64,000 bases of DNA from Dehalococcoidia bacterium (GTDB lineage Bacteria; Chloroflexota; Dehalococcoidia; Dehalococcoidales; W498): positions 1 through 64,000 of the forward strand of contig DUEE01000016.1 in assembly GCA_011170285.1 (NCBI GenBank), written 5' to 3'. This document shows, piece by piece, positions 41,834 to 50,958 of the stretch; the first letter of the stretch is position 1; every line of letters starts with the position of its first letter. Below the pieces are notes generated by a model. That model ran no database searches and had not been told where the DNA came from. It was given only the letters and a program-made list of their open reading frames with translations. The position numbers were made by a program, and so were the translations under genes.

Positions 41834-42814
41834 ATGAAAATCCTGGGTATTGAGACCTCCTGTGATGAAACAGCAGCCGCCGTGGTAGAAGATGGGGTTA
41901 AAATTTTGTCCAATCAGATTGCCTCTCAGGTGGAGCTCCATGCCCGCTACGGGGGGATTGTGCCCGAGGTAGCCTCCAGGCAGCATATTCTGGCTATTAT
42001 TCCCATAATAGAGCAGGCGATGTCTGAGGCTGAGGCTACCTGGGATGATTTGGATGGCATTGCGGTTACCATTGGACCGGGGCTGGCTGGCTCACTGCTG
42101 GTAGGGGTAAATGTGGCTAAGGCTATTGCTTTAGCTCACGGCTTGCCTATTACTGGGGTTAATCACCTTGAGGGTCATATTTATGCTAACTGGCTAACTA
42201 ATTCTACCCCTCGCTTCCCTCTGGTGTGTATCATTGTTTCTGGTGGACATAGTGATTTGGTACTGATGAGAGGGAACGGCGATTATGTGGTATTGGGGCG
42301 AACACGGGATGATGCTGCCGGCGAAGCCTTTGACAAAGCCGCCAGGATATTGGGACTGGGCTACCCCGGTGGTCCAGCCATTCAAGAGGCAGCTAGAAAT
42401 GGAAATGCTAGCTCTATTCAGCTACCCCGTGCCTGGCTAAAGGGGACTAGCGACTTCAGTTTCAGCGGTGTCAAAACAGCCCTGCTACGCCTGGTGGAAG
42501 GGGGTAAGGTTTTATCTAAGGCTGATGGCGCTGCTAGCTTTCAGGAGGCAGTGATTGATGTCCTGGTTACCAAAACGATAGCCGTAGCCAAAGAGCATCG
42601 GGTGAAGCAGATTTTGCTGGCCGGTGGGGTAGCATCAAATGAGCTACTTCGTGAATGGTTAGTGAAAAATTCATCCATTCCGGTTCGGTTTCCTGAGCCG
42701 GTATTATGCACTGATAATGCAGCCATGATTGCTGCCTGCGGCTACTTTCGGTTCAAGGCAGGTAAGGTAGACGGCTTAGACTTGGATGTGATTCCCAGCC
42801 TCAGACTGGGTTAA
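41834..42814 (+). CDS. tsaD: tRNA N6-adenosine threonylcarbamoyltransferase
   Basis: A 326-residue Kae1/Qri7/YgjD-family protein that transfers the threonylcarbamoyl group to A37 of ANN-decoding tRNAs. The start [17 protein letters not shown] is typical; the metal-binding histidines are in NHLEGHIYA. The ASKHA nucleotide-binding signatures [14 protein letters not shown]-like (here [14 protein letters not shown]), [10 protein letters not shown] and [14 protein letters not shown] are all present. The 3' end overlaps the convergent DUF2851 gene by 39 bp. Other t6A genes are not in the window. Confidence 0.95.
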   Translation: MKILGIETSCDETAAAVVEDGVKILSNQIASQVELHARYGGIVPEVASRQHILAIIPIIEQAMSEAEATWDDLDGIAVTIGPGLAGSLLVGVNVAKAIALAHGLPITGVNHLEGHIYANWLTNSTPRFPLVCIIVSGGHSDLVLMRGNGDYVVLGRTRDDAAGEAFDKAARILGLGYPGGPAIQEAARNGNASSIQLPRAWLKGTSDFSFSGVKTALLRLVEGGKVLSKADGAASFQEAVIDVLVTKTIAVAKEHRVKQILLAGGVASNELLREWLVKNSSIPVRFPEPVLCTDNAAMIAACGYFRFKAGKVDGLDLDVIPSLRLG

Positions 42815-44155
42815 AGGGCAACAGTTACACCTGCCCTGAGTGCATAGTGTATTATAGATATGGATTAGTCCTTGCTGCCGCTGGGCTGAATTAACCAGGC
42901 TACTGCTTAGCCCAAGCTGGCCGGTCATATGTCTTACTATGGAGTTTACTACTAGCTTAGGGTAGCGGTGATAAAGGTCAAAGACTTTCCTCTCAATTTC
43001 TGGTCGGCAGGTAAGCCGGCTCCAGGCAACCATGAAGGGAAGGAGCACATTCACGGCAATATCAGCCGCTCGACTACTACCGAGTAGGGTTGGACTTTTA
43101 ATTCTACTACCTGAGCTAAAGTCAAAGTGGCTTGACCAATAACCACTGGCGGTAACCACTAATCCCTTTTCTAATATGTAGGGGTTTTGGCTGAGAGCTG
43201 CTTCCTTTACCGTATTTACTACCCCGTCAAATATCCCTTGTTGCCGGTAGCGGACTATGATATAGCTCATGGCTACTAGGCGACGAACCGGGAAGTTGCT
43301 TGGTCTGACCTTGAACAGGTGCCAGTCATTATATGACATTGCCCCCGTATGGTAAGAAGAAGCCCATAGCCTAGCCAATTTGTCTATCCATTCACCATCT
43401 AATTCACCCTTCTGGTGCCAATGGGAGCGCTGTGAGGGCAGTAGTCCAGCCGTTCCCAGTAATAGAGCCTGTTGTCGGGCAAGACATTCCTCGTCTGATA
43501 TTTCCCCTTGAGTCACAGATTCTAAAATCTGGAGTGGCAACCTTCGAGCCAGCTCCAGGAAGGGGAGTTTATTCTTGGAGTAACCTAGAGCTCCCATTAT
43601 CCCTTGGTAAAGGCATTGACTTGCCTCCAGTTGAGCTAAATTGGCTTGAAACTTGGTAGCCTTGAATAAAAACCGCTCCGTCCCGGCACTGTCTAGAAAT
43701 TCGGCCATTTTATCTGTGGACACATGTTCTATGTTTTTGAAGCCAGGCATACCCGAATTGGTTGGGTTATATACCCGGTGGAACCGCTGGCTAATTGGGC
43801 TTTTTATGTATTTATCTAGCACCAGAATAGGAGCACCTTTACCATTCTCAAGAATGGTAGCCTTACTGTCATGCCACATCACTACATGCAGGATTACCCG
43901 GTTATAGGCTGGGTCGTGGTGGTGTTGATGACTCTGCCAACCGCTAGATTTAACATGAACTTCTATATCCCCCTTTATTAACCCTTGACTGGTGGTAATA
44001 ACCGCATCTCTGAAATCAGCACCTCGGTCATCATTAATTCTTCCCGGGTAGATTATCTTTATTGGCTCGCCCCCTTCAGTGGTTAGCTCGGTTCTATATC
44101 GTAACAGCCGCTGCCAGATTTTAATAACTTGACTCTCCGGAAGATTGTTTATCAA
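42776..44155 (-). CDS. DUF2851 family protein
   Basis: A protein of about 459 residues. [20 protein letters not shown] then [20 protein letters not shown] and the C-terminal [20 protein letters not shown] are typical of DUF2851, whose biochemical role is not established. The open frame extends to 44398, but that part translates a repeat-like noncoding stretch (ending in RASARNYKGMF), so I place the start at TTG 44155 with GGGGGTAGG just upstream; ATG 44197 is the alternative. The 3' end overlaps tsaD on the opposite strand by 39 bp. Confidence 0.75.
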   Translation of the reverse strand: MINNLPESQVIKIWQRLLRYRTELTTEGGEPIKIIYPGRINDDRGADFRDAVITTSQGLIKGDIEVHVKSSGWQSHQHHHDPAYNRVILHVVMWHDSKATILENGKGAPILVLDKYIKSPISQRFHRVYNPTNSGMPGFKNIEHVSTDKMAEFLDSAGTERFLFKATKFQANLAQLEASQCLYQGIMGALGYSKNKLPFLELARRLPLQILESVTQGEISDEECLARQQALLLGTAGLLPSQRSHWHQKGELDGEWIDKLARLWASSYHTGAMSYNDWHLFKVRPSNFPVRRLVAMSYIIVRYRQQGIFDGVVNTVKEAALSQNPYILEKGLVVTASGYWSSHFDFSSGSRIKSPTLLGSSRAADIAVNVLLPFMVAWSRLTCRPEIERKVFDLYHRYPKLVVNSIVRHMTGQLGLSSSLVNSAQRQQGLIHIYNTLCTQGRCNCCPLTQSEAGNHIQV

Positions 44156-44554
44156 CCTACCCCCTTTACGAGGCTGTCTGAAAATTACAGAAAACATACC
44201 TTTGTAATTCCGAGCCGAAGCTCTGACCCTGAACAAAGTGAAGGGGAAGAGGCAGCGTGGCAATCTCACTAAGCTTTTTGGGATTGCTTCAGGGATTCGC
44301 CCTTCACAATGACAAAAGAGAAATAGGATAATTTCTGGACAGCGTCTAAAGCACCCAGAAAACTCTTCATTTCCCTGGGAACCCGCTCTATCCCCCACCT
44401 TTATATCAGGGAAGGGGAATCATTCATATACTAGTAGTCCTACCTCTCTATAAATTCCCTATTACGTAACACGCTATCGTGTATTGCCAGTCTAATGAAG
44501 ACGGTTTAGCCAAAGCAAACCGCCTAGTTTACAGCTGATTTAATTAACACCCCT
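44156..44554. other. Noncoding, repeat-like stretch between DUF2851 and macro-domain genes
   Basis: About 400 bp. The segment at about 44190-44330 contains GGGATTGCTTCAGGGATTCG and CCCTTCACAATGACAAAAG, a style of sequence that recurs as dispersed intergenic repeats in related genomes in my experience, and the DUF2851 frame is spuriously open through it. No gene or clear terminator was identified. Confidence 0.4.
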
Positions 44555-45064
44555 TTAGTTTAACGACATATCAAGCTCCTGCTTAAATGCCTGGTAAGCT
44601 GGCTCATCAAACAGGGTAAAAATTACCCTTTTTAGTCCTGTTTTTCTGGCTGAGTGCTGGCGCACTTCACCAATCATTATCCTAGCGCATTCATCTATGG
44701 GGAAACCGCCGACACCGGTGCCTAAGGCAGGGAAGGCGATGCTCTTTATACCAAGCTCATCAGCTCTAAGTAGACTATTTTTGGTTGCCTGTCTAATGTA
44801 TTCCGCATCAGTCTTCAGGTCTTGCCCCATCACTGCGGCATGGATAATGTACTTTGTTTTTAGCTTACAGGCTCCGGTGACTATTGCCTCTCCGATAGGG
44901 ATAGGTCCCTTTTTAACCGCCTCGTCCTCTATTTCTTTACCCCCGGCTCTCCTTATCGCTCCAGCTACCCCGCCACCCATCCACAGCCCGTTATTAGCCG
45001 CGTTTACCAGAGCATCAAGCTCAAGTTGGGTAATATCCCCTTTGTAGACCTCAATTTTAGTCAT
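44555..45064 (-). CDS. Macro-domain protein (ADP-ribose-binding/hydrolase)
   Basis: A 169-residue single macro domain. The ADP-ribose-binding motifs are LDALVNAANNGLWMGGGVAG near residues 17-36 and FPALGTGVGGFP near 105-116. Relatives deacetylate O-acetyl-ADP-ribose or remove ADP-ribose from proteins or nucleic acids. The gene has its own near-consensus promoter whose spacer is an inverted repeat, and transcription would begin about 5 nt before the ATG. The same operator precedes the adjacent XRE-regulator gene, so the regulator probably controls it. No ADP-ribosyltransferase partner is visible. Confidence 0.9.
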   Translation of the reverse strand: MTKIEVYKGDITQLELDALVNAANNGLWMGGGVAGAIRRAGGKEIEDEAVKKGPIPIGEAIVTGACKLKTKYIIHAAVMGQDLKTDAEYIRQATKNSLLRADELGIKSIAFPALGTGVGGFPIDECARIMIGEVRQHSARKTGLKRVIFTLFDEPAYQAFKQELDMSLN

Positions 45065-45075
45065 TTATTATCACA

Positions 45076-45104
45076 ATTATACACGAAACCGTGTATAATG
45101 TCAA
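45076..45104 (-). promoter_or_regulatory. Promoter and operator of the macro-domain gene
   Basis: Minus strand TTGACA (45104-45099), 17-bp spacer, TATAAT (45081-45076). Lying across the spacer and -10 is a perfect inverted repeat, ATTATACACG-AAAC-CGTGTATAAT (45076-45099). A near-copy, ATTTTACACG-TTAC-AGCGTATATT, covers the promoter of the XRE gene at 45353-45376. Confidence 0.8.
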
Positions 45105-45346
45105 AGTATTTGGGGTTTGTTTGATGGGGTAGCCTTGTATTCGAACTGGGCTCGTTCGGCAACAATGGAAAGAAGGGTAGATGAGGCACCGCGGGGTTCA
45201 TACCTACCCGTCTCCCATTCACTTATTGTTTGCTGACGCGTGCCCAGTTGGGCTGCCAGTTCACGCTGGGTTAGACCAAGGTGATGCCTTAAGGCTTGGA
45301 TGTGCTCCCTATCCCATTGTGGCCTGTTCACTTTGCGGTTACTCAT
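45101..45346 (-). CDS. XRE-family HTH transcriptional regulator
   Basis: An 81-residue Cro/CI-type regulator: LRHHLGLTQRELAAQLGTRQ then QTISEWETGRYEPR is the helix-turn-helix. The C-terminal 30 residues are short and polar, so there is no sensor domain. The start is ATG 45346; the TTG at 45352 lies in the same frame but is upstream of the predicted transcription start. The mRNA would be leaderless. An operator repeat overlaps its own promoter and the promoter of the macro-domain gene immediately downstream, implying autoregulation and joint control. Confidence 0.85.
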   Translation of the reverse strand: MSNRKVNRPQWDREHIQALRHHLGLTQRELAAQLGTRQQTISEWETGRYEPRGASSTLLSIVAERAQFEYKATPSNKPQIL

Positions 45347-45352
45347 AATCAA

Positions 45353-45381
45353 ATTTTACACGTTACAGCGTATATTGTCAA
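45353..45381 (-). promoter_or_regulatory. Promoter and operator of the XRE gene
   Basis: Minus strand TTGACA (45381-45376), 17-bp spacer, TAAAAT (45358-45353), with the imperfect inverted repeat ATTTTACACG-TTAC-AGCGTATATT at 45353-45376. The transcription start is expected at or within a base or two of the ATG at 45346. Confidence 0.75.
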
Positions 45382-45556
45382 AATAAGGCATATAACTTAA
45401 TTATAGCCAAGATAGAAAATTATAGTAAAAGAACTATTAATAGAGAAATAAAGGTTAAACTAGGCTGTAAAATACCTCCTAGTAGATGACACTGACTGTA
45501 AATAGACATATATGGGGTTGCGACATATGTTTGCCTGCGCTATTATTATAAGGCTG

Positions 45557-45583
45557 TTAGCAGTCTCAGGGTGAGAGTGCTAA
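45557..45583 (+). promoter_or_regulatory. CIRCE element (HrcA operator) of groESL
   Basis: TTAGCAGTC (45557-45565), nine bases, GAGTGCTAA (45575-45583). This is the CIRCE consensus TTAGCACTC-N9-GAGTGCTAA with one mismatch in the left arm. It lies just after a TATTAT/TATAAG -10-like region and 47 bp before groES, so heat-shock control by HrcA is expected; hrcA itself is not in the window. Confidence 0.92.
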
Positions 45584-45629
45584 TAATCGAGTTCTAAGTG
45601 GTTAATTGAACTAGAAAAGGAGGAATGGA

Positions 45630-45923
45630 ATGGAGGTTAAGCTTCAACCACTGGCTGACCGGATAATAGTCAAGCCTATTGAAAAGGAGGAGGTGACCAA
45701 GGGAGGGATTGTATTGCCTGATACAGCTAAGGAGAAACCCCAGGAGGGGGAGGTTATTGCGGTTGGTCCAGGCAGGTTATCCGATGATGGAAAGCGGATA
45801 GCTATAGATGTTAATGTAGGTGACAAGGTAATTTATGCTAAGTATGGAGGCAGCGAGATTAAGATTGATGGTGAGGAACTGGTGATATTGCGTGAAAGTG
45901 ATATTTTGGCTAAGAGAACTTAA
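45630..45923 (+). CDS. groES: Co-chaperonin GroES
   Basis: A 97-residue heptameric lid of the chaperonin. The start [17 protein letters not shown], the mobile-loop region [20 protein letters not shown] and [15 protein letters not shown] are all standard. A strong AAGGAGG precedes the ATG. CIRCE lies upstream and groEL follows 35 bp downstream. Confidence 0.96.
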   Translation: MEVKLQPLADRIIVKPIEKEEVTKGGIVLPDTAKEKPQEGEVIAVGPGRLSDDGKRIAIDVNVGDKVIYAKYGGSEIKIDGEELVILRESDILAKRT

Positions 45924-45958
45924 ATAACAAGTCAAGTTAGGAAGTAAGGAGGAAAAGA

Positions 45959-47575
45959 ATGGCTAAACAGATTATATATGATGCGGAGGCTAGGCAATCT
46001 CTAAAGAAGGGGATGGATGCGTTAGCCAATGCAGTCAAGGTAACCTTGGGGCCTAAGGGCCATTGTGTAGTTCTGGATAAGAAATTTGGTTCACCAGTGG
46101 TAATTAATGATGGGGTCACTATTGCCAAGGACATTGAGCTCCCTGAACCCTTTGAGAACGTTGGTGCCCAGTTAATTAAGGAAGCAGCTAGTAAGACAAA
46201 TGATGCTTGTGGGGATGGTACTACTACATCGACGATTCTGGCTCAGGCTATGATTACTGAGGGCTTTAAGAATATAACGGCCGGGGCTGACCCCATGGCG
46301 ATAAAGAGAGGTATTGAGAAGGCAACAGAGGCGATTGTTGACGAGCTTAAGAAGCTATCTACCGAGGTGAGCGAGAAGGAGCAGATTGCCCAGGTGGGTA
46401 CTATCACCGCTGTTGACCCAGAGATTGGCAATTTAATAGCTGAGGTGATGGAAAGAGTAGGCAAGGACGGGGTTATTACTGTTGAGGAGTCCAAGGGTAT
46501 AAAGTATGAGATAGAGTATGTTGAGGGGATGCAAATAGACCGTGGTTACATTAGCCCTTATTTTGTAACTAATGCCGAGCGGATGGAAGCAGTGATAGAT
46601 GAAGCCTATATACTTATCACTACCAAAAAACTCTCATCTATGTCCGAACTTTTACCGGCTCTGGAGAAGATATTGCAGGTGTCAAAGAATCTGTATATTG
46701 TAGCTGAAGATATAGACGGTGAAGCCTTAGCTACGCTAGTGGTTAATAAATTGCGGGGCTCGCTTAATATTTTGGCAACTAAGGCTCCCGGTTTTGGTGA
46801 CAGGCGTAAGGACATGCTAGAGGATATGGCAATTCTTACCGGAGGCAAGGTGATTTCGGATGAGCTAGGGCGTAAGCTGGAGTCGGTTACGGTGGATGAT
46901 CTAGGCAGGGCTCGTCGGGTAAGTGCCGACAAGGATAATACTACTATTATTGAAGGTAAAGGCTCGGAAGAGGCCCTTAAAGGGAGAATCAAGCAGATTA
47001 AGGCTCTAATAGAAGATACTACCTCTGATTATGATCGGGAGAAGCTCCAGGAGAGGCAGGCAAAGCTGACCGGCGGAGTGGCTTTAATTAAAGTTGGAGC
47101 GGCTACCGAGGTTGAGCTTAAGGAGAAGAAGCACCGAGTTGAGGATGCACTATCAGCCACCCGAGCCGCAGTAGAGGAAGGCATTCTGCCTGGTGGTGGC
47201 GTCGCTTTACTCAATGCAGTTAAGGTGTTGGATAAGGTAGAGGTTATTGGAGACGAAGCTACCGGGGTTAATGTGGTTAGGAAAGCCATAGATGAGCCAA
47301 TTCGCTGGATTGCCATAAATGCCGGTAAGGATGGATCAGTAATAGTGGATGCGGTTAAGAAGAGCCCAGACGGGTTCGGTTACGATGCGGCAGCTGACCA
47401 ATTTGGTGATATGGTAAAAGCAGGCATCATTGATCCAACCAAGGTAGTAAGGTCTGCCTTGGAAAATGCAGCTAGTATTGCGGCTATGACTTTGGTTACT
47501 GAATCAGTAGTTACCGATCTCCCGGCGAAGGAGAAAACAACGGAAATGCCTCCTGGTGGCTATGGGGGATATTAA
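45959..47575 (+). CDS. groEL: Chaperonin GroEL
   Basis: A 538-residue chaperonin. The ATP-site motifs [17 protein letters not shown] and [19 protein letters not shown] are present; the apical domain includes [20 protein letters not shown]. It ends in MPPGGYGGY instead of the usual GGM repeats. AGGAGGAAAAG precedes the ATG. It folds cytoplasmic proteins with GroES and is co-transcribed with it under CIRCE. Confidence 0.97.
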   Translation: MAKQIIYDAEARQSLKKGMDALANAVKVTLGPKGHCVVLDKKFGSPVVINDGVTIAKDIELPEPFENVGAQLIKEAASKTNDACGDGTTTSTILAQAMITEGFKNITAGADPMAIKRGIEKATEAIVDELKKLSTEVSEKEQIAQVGTITAVDPEIGNLIAEVMERVGKDGVITVEESKGIKYEIEYVEGMQIDRGYISPYFVTNAERMEAVIDEAYILITTKKLSSMSELLPALEKILQVSKNLYIVAEDIDGEALATLVVNKLRGSLNILATKAPGFGDRRKDMLEDMAILTGGKVISDELGRKLESVTVDDLGRARRVSADKDNTTIIEGKGSEEALKGRIKQIKALIEDTTSDYDREKLQERQAKLTGGVALIKVGAATEVELKEKKHRVEDALSATRAAVEEGILPGGGVALLNAVKVLDKVEVIGDEATGVNVVRKAIDEPIRWIAINAGKDGSVIVDAVKKSPDGFGYDAAADQFGDMVKAGIIDPTKVVRSALENAASIAAMTLVTESVVTDLPAKEKTTEMPPGGYGGY

Positions 47576-47594
47576 TTAGGATTACTTATTAACC

Positions 47595-47629
47595 TTATCC
47601 CCTTCCCCTTAAAAAGGGGGAGGGGATAA
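47595..47629. terminator. Bidirectional terminator between groEL and the M16 peptidase gene
   Basis: TTATCCCCTTCCCCTT (47595-47610) pairs with AAGGGGGAGGGGATAA (47614-47629), 16 bp with one wobble, flanked by TAATAATTTT. It serves two convergent genes. The stem resembles the CCCCTCTCCTT palindrome of the dispersed repeats at 33.6 and 38.0 kb. Confidence 0.75.
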
Positions 47630-47668
47630 TAATTTTGAGAGGGTAAACCCCTCTTTAGCTCTTGGCTC

Positions 47669-48931
47669 TTACAGCTTTAGCAGTTCTTCCTGGGGTTCAT
47701 TATTAATAGTGGAGCCAACTACTGCTAAGCGTAGTCGGCTACTTACCAATAGCTCTCGGGCTAACTGATTAAGCTCGTCAGCAGTAATGGCATCAATAAT
47801 GGATATTACCTGGTCAACACTAAGAATGCGCCCGGTAAGAATCTCTTGTCCACCCATCCAACCGGCAACACTGCGACTATCCTCCATTCTAAGTAGCAAG
47901 TGTCCCTTGGCAAATTCCTTTGCCTTAGACAGTTCAGAGTCAGGGATTACTTCCTTGAGCTGGGCAAGTTGCTCCAGGATAGCCTTGATGGCTACTAGTA
48001 GGTTTTTGGGTTCTACTCCGGCATACACAGTAATCGAACCGGAGTCAAGGAAGTGCTCAATATAGCTATGAATGTTATAGGCAAGCCCCAGCTTATCACG
48101 AATCTCCGCAAATAAGCGACTACTCATACCCTCTCCGAGAATAACATTAAGTAGGTTAAGGGTGAAGCGTCTGGGGTCAAAGAGAGATAAGCCAGGTAGT
48201 GCTAGGCACAGGTGAACTTGCTCGGTGTCTCTTACCTCAATAAGTAATCGCCGAGCCTGGCGTTCCTTATAAGCCAAATATCCAGAACGGGTCTGATGGT
48301 TAGACCAGTTAGCCAAGGCTTGGCTGACAGCAGTTACCATCTCCTGGTGTTGGATGTCGCCGGCAATAGTAATTACTGTGTTGTTAGGTGTGTAGTGATT
48401 TGCCCGGTAGTCAAGCATCATATCCCGGGTAATGGCAGTCACTGATTCCTTGCTGCCAGCTATATCACATCCCAGAGGATGATTGGGCCATAGAATCTCA
48501 TCAACGAGCATATTAACTCGCTGTATCGGAGAATCATTGCTCATATGAATCTCCTCAATGATGACCTGGCGCTCTCTTTCTATGTCTACCGGGTCAAATT
48601 TGGAGTGAAGCAATATATCTGCCAGCACATCCAGGGCTAGGGGAAAGTGGGATCGGGCTACCTTACACCAATATAGGGTTAATTCTTTGTCGGTGCCCCC
48701 ATTAAAAATTCCCCCCACACCTTCTATGGTTTCGGAAATTTGTCTGGAGGTTGGTCGCTTTGGCGTACCTTTAAAAAACAGGTGCTCAATAAAATGGGAG
48801 ACACCTGCCTGGGAGTCAGTCTCGTATCTGGAGCCGACCCCGACAAAAATGCAGATGGATACCGAGCGAGTATGAGGCATATTGGCGGTGATAATTCGTA
48901 GCCCATTATCCAGGGTTGTCTTTTGATACAA
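47669..48931 (-). CDS. M16-family zinc metallopeptidase
   Basis: A 420-residue processing-peptidase-like protein. The inverted zinc motif HFIEHLFFKGT (HxxEH) is near residue 45, with the downstream glutamate in NGGTDKELTLYW or shortly after. The second homologous domain includes GMSSRLFAEIRDKLGLAY. The family degrades or processes peptides; no signal peptide is visible. A promoter, structured RNA and terminator lie directly upstream on the same strand. Confidence 0.93.
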   Translation of the reverse strand: MYQKTTLDNGLRIITANMPHTRSVSICIFVGVGSRYETDSQAGVSHFIEHLFFKGTPKRPTSRQISETIEGVGGIFNGGTDKELTLYWCKVARSHFPLALDVLADILLHSKFDPVDIERERQVIIEEIHMSNDSPIQRVNMLVDEILWPNHPLGCDIAGSKESVTAITRDMMLDYRANHYTPNNTVITIAGDIQHQEMVTAVSQALANWSNHQTRSGYLAYKERQARRLLIEVRDTEQVHLCLALPGLSLFDPRRFTLNLLNVILGEGMSSRLFAEIRDKLGLAYNIHSYIEHFLDSGSITVYAGVEPKNLLVAIKAILEQLAQLKEVIPDSELSKAKEFAKGHLLLRMEDSRSVAGWMGGQEILTGRILSVDQVISIIDAITADELNQLARELLVSSRLRLAVVGSTINNEPQEELLKL

Positions 48932-49054
48932 TAATTCACCTCTCTAAATTTAAGGGCATTCTAGCGGTATTCTTAATTCAATGTCAATTTGAGGGGTAGT
49001 ACAGAGTGGGATAAAGGCAGTGAGATAAAAGGGAGGGGATGTAGTTATAGGCGG

Positions 49055-49090
49055 AAAAAAGTGGAGGGCACTTCTTAAAGTGTCCTCCAC
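49055..49090 (-). terminator. Intrinsic terminator of the structured RNA
   Basis: Minus strand GTGGAGGACACTT (49090-49078), loop, AAGTGCCCTCCAC (49073-49061): 13 bp with one wobble, followed by TTTTTT (49060-49055). Confidence 0.85.
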
Positions 49091-49316
49091 TGATTGACTT
49101 CTTTCTCGAGCCCGACTCACTTACGGTGTTCACCACCGAATAAGGCATCTCTTTCACGAGATAGACCTCCAACTCACTCTACCGAGCCGATTTCGAGTTC
49201 CTTCTTCCCTGCCGTAAGGCAGGGAATTAAGTGTCTACTTGCCAAACTCCGAACATAGCGTGCAACCTCATCATACACCCCCTATTTTTGATTTGGCTGC
49301 TACCAGTCGACCTTAT
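49055..49316 (-). ncRNA. Structured RNA candidate with its own promoter and terminator (unassigned)
   Basis: A transcript of about 260 nt is bounded by a strong promoter (49323-49351) and an intrinsic terminator (49055-49090). Inside are CCCTGCC/GGCAGGG (49207-49224), ATCTC/GAGAT (about 49148-49163) and CGGTG/CACCG (about 49124-49138) hairpins, and a near-direct repeat: CGGTAGAGTGAGTTGG and CCGTAAGTGAGTCGG, about 55 nt apart. No long frame crosses it. It could be a stand-alone small RNA such as a 6S-like RNA, or an attenuating leader of the M16 peptidase gene. I could not match tmRNA, RNase P, SRP RNA, T-box, lysine or glycine riboswitch motifs. Confidence 0.55.
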
Positions 49317-49322
49317 AGATTT

Positions 49323-49351
49323 ATTAAACCATAGTTTGTCTCAATTGTCAA
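49323..49351 (-). promoter_or_regulatory. Strong promoter of the structured RNA
   Basis: Minus strand TTGACA (49351-49346), exactly 17 bp, TTTAAT (49328-49323). One mismatch to the full sigma-70 consensus. Confidence 0.75.
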
Positions 49352-49463
49352 GTTTTGTTTCTGGCATTCACTGACACCCTTCGCCATTCTGTTCATCATC
49401 CTTGAAAGGCGCAATAAGCACCTTAAATTGACTTCACTGGTGGGCACTGGTAACATTGAGGAA

Positions 49464-50771
49464 ATGGTGTCTAAACTTCCAATTTTTCCATTAACCGCTA
49501 GGGTAAGTAACCAGGGTCACCTCATAGTTGGTGGCTGTGATACCGTGGAGCTAGCCACCGAGTTTGGTACGCCGCTATATATCTTTGATGAATTTAGCTT
49601 GCGCAGTAAGTGTACCGAGTTTAGGGAGCAGTTTGGTCGGCGCTATAAAAATATCTTGATTATTTATGCGGCTAAGGCCTTTATAAATCGGGCTCTGGCA
49701 CTCATCCTAAACGAGGAGGGGCTGGGGCTGGATGTAGTCTCTGGTGGAGAGCTTGGTATTGCCCAATCGGTTGGCTTTCCCCTAGATAGGGTCTATTTCC
49801 ACGGTAACAATAAATCAGCCGAGGAAATCAGGCTAGCCTTGAAATGGCGCGTTGGTCGCATTGTGGTTGATAATTTTTACGAGCTTGCTATGCTAGATAA
49901 AATGGCTAATGAGCAAGGCTATATACCTGATATATTGCTGCGCTTGTCTCCAGGGGTAGACCCTCATACTCATAAGTATATTGCTACCGGCGTTGTTGAT
50001 AGTAAGTTTGGTTTTCCGTTATCTAGTGGGGAAGAGGCTATAGCTCAAGCTATGTCAGCATCTAACCTGAATCTGGTAGGATTGGACTTCCACCTGGGCT
50101 CTCTTATCTTTGACGCTGAGCCATACCAGCAGGCTATTGAGCTTATAGTCAACTTGGCTGCGGAAATGAAGGATAAATATGGTTTTGAACTTAAGGAACT
50201 AAATGTTGGCGGTGGATTTGCCATTCAATATAGCCTGGATTCTCCGGCTCCACCAGTATCTCTCTATGCTGAGGTAATAACATCTAAGATTGTTAGTAAA
50301 TGCCGGGAGCTAAAGCTGATATTACCGCGGCTTATCATTGAGCCGGGAAGGGCAATAGTGGGACAGGCTGGGGTGGCACTATATAAGGTGGGGGTGGTAA
50401 AAGACATACCTGGTATCAGGTGCTATGTTTCGGTGGATGGCGGCATGGCTGACAATATCCGCCCTGCCCTTTATGGGGCTAAATATGAGGCAGTGGTGGC
50501 TAATAAGTTGTTGGAAAAGGAAGCAGGGGAGGTTACTATTGCTGGCAAGTTTTGCGAATCTGGTGATATAATAGTTAAAGGTATTAATCTCCCCCCGGTT
50601 TCAGCCGGTGATATTATAGCTATACCTAGTTGTGGCGCTTATTGCCTACCACTGGCAAGCAATTATAACGCCTCACTTAAGCCGGCTGTGACTTTGGTCA
50701 AGGAAGGTAAGGTGCGTCTTATTCGGCAACGGGAGACCTTTGATGACCTAACTAGGTGTGATTTAGTTTAG
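49464..50771 (+). CDS. lysA: Diaminopimelate decarboxylase
   Basis: A PLP enzyme of about 435 residues making lysine from meso-DAP. The PLP lysine is in IIYAAKAFINRALA; HLGSLIFDAEPYQQA, the phosphate-binding NVGGGFAIQYS and the cysteine motif KFCESGDIIVKG are all present. The frame opens at a TTG (49428), but I favour ATG 49464, preceded by GAGGAA. It ends in a long inverted repeat that probably terminates transcription. No other lysine genes are adjacent. Confidence 0.92.
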   Translation: MVSKLPIFPLTARVSNQGHLIVGGCDTVELATEFGTPLYIFDEFSLRSKCTEFREQFGRRYKNILIIYAAKAFINRALALILNEEGLGLDVVSGGELGIAQSVGFPLDRVYFHGNNKSAEEIRLALKWRVGRIVVDNFYELAMLDKMANEQGYIPDILLRLSPGVDPHTHKYIATGVVDSKFGFPLSSGEEAIAQAMSASNLNLVGLDFHLGSLIFDAEPYQQAIELIVNLAAEMKDKYGFELKELNVGGGFAIQYSLDSPAPPVSLYAEVITSKIVSKCRELKLILPRLIIEPGRAIVGQAGVALYKVGVVKDIPGIRCYVSVDGGMADNIRPALYGAKYEAVVANKLLEKEAGEVTIAGKFCESGDIIVKGINLPPVSAGDIIAIPSCGAYCLPLASNYNASLKPAVTLVKEGKVRLIRQRETFDDLTRCDLV

Positions 50772-50822
50772 AGGTTGTTTATCAGGGAAGTTTGAAGGGG
50801 GTGAGGTTGATAAACAACCTCT
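50770..50822. terminator. Long inverted repeat after lysA
   Basis: AGAGGTTGTTTATCA (50770-50784) and TGATAAACAACCTCT (50808-50822) are perfectly complementary over 15 bp, with a 23-nt loop containing GAAGTTTGAAGGGGGTGAGG. The left arm begins at the lysA stop codon. It is followed by TAATTT. It could be a terminator or the remnant of a small inverted-repeat element. Confidence 0.6.
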
Positions 50823-50958
50823 TAATTTGAGCATAGGTAAGGGGGTGTTATTTTAACACCGGCGAAAGGAGTATAGAGTAAAGCTAATATATGAAGTGTG
50901 TGGTAGGCAGGAAGTTAAAAAGTTGTTACTATCAATTATGCGCAAGGAATTTTAGGAT

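Noticed and set aside
44156-44398. N-terminal extension of the DUF2851 protein.
   Set aside because: The extra residues derive from a repeat-like noncoding stretch and do not resemble the family; a start with a ribosome binding site exists at 44155.
44555-45346. DarTG or classical toxin-antitoxin system around the macro-domain gene.
   Set aside because: The neighbour is an HTH regulator, not an ADP-ribosyltransferase, and no toxin-like gene lies within several kilobases.
49055-49316. T-box, lysine riboswitch, tmRNA, RNase P or SRP RNA at the structured RNA locus.
   Set aside because: None of the hallmark sequences of these families could be found on either strand.
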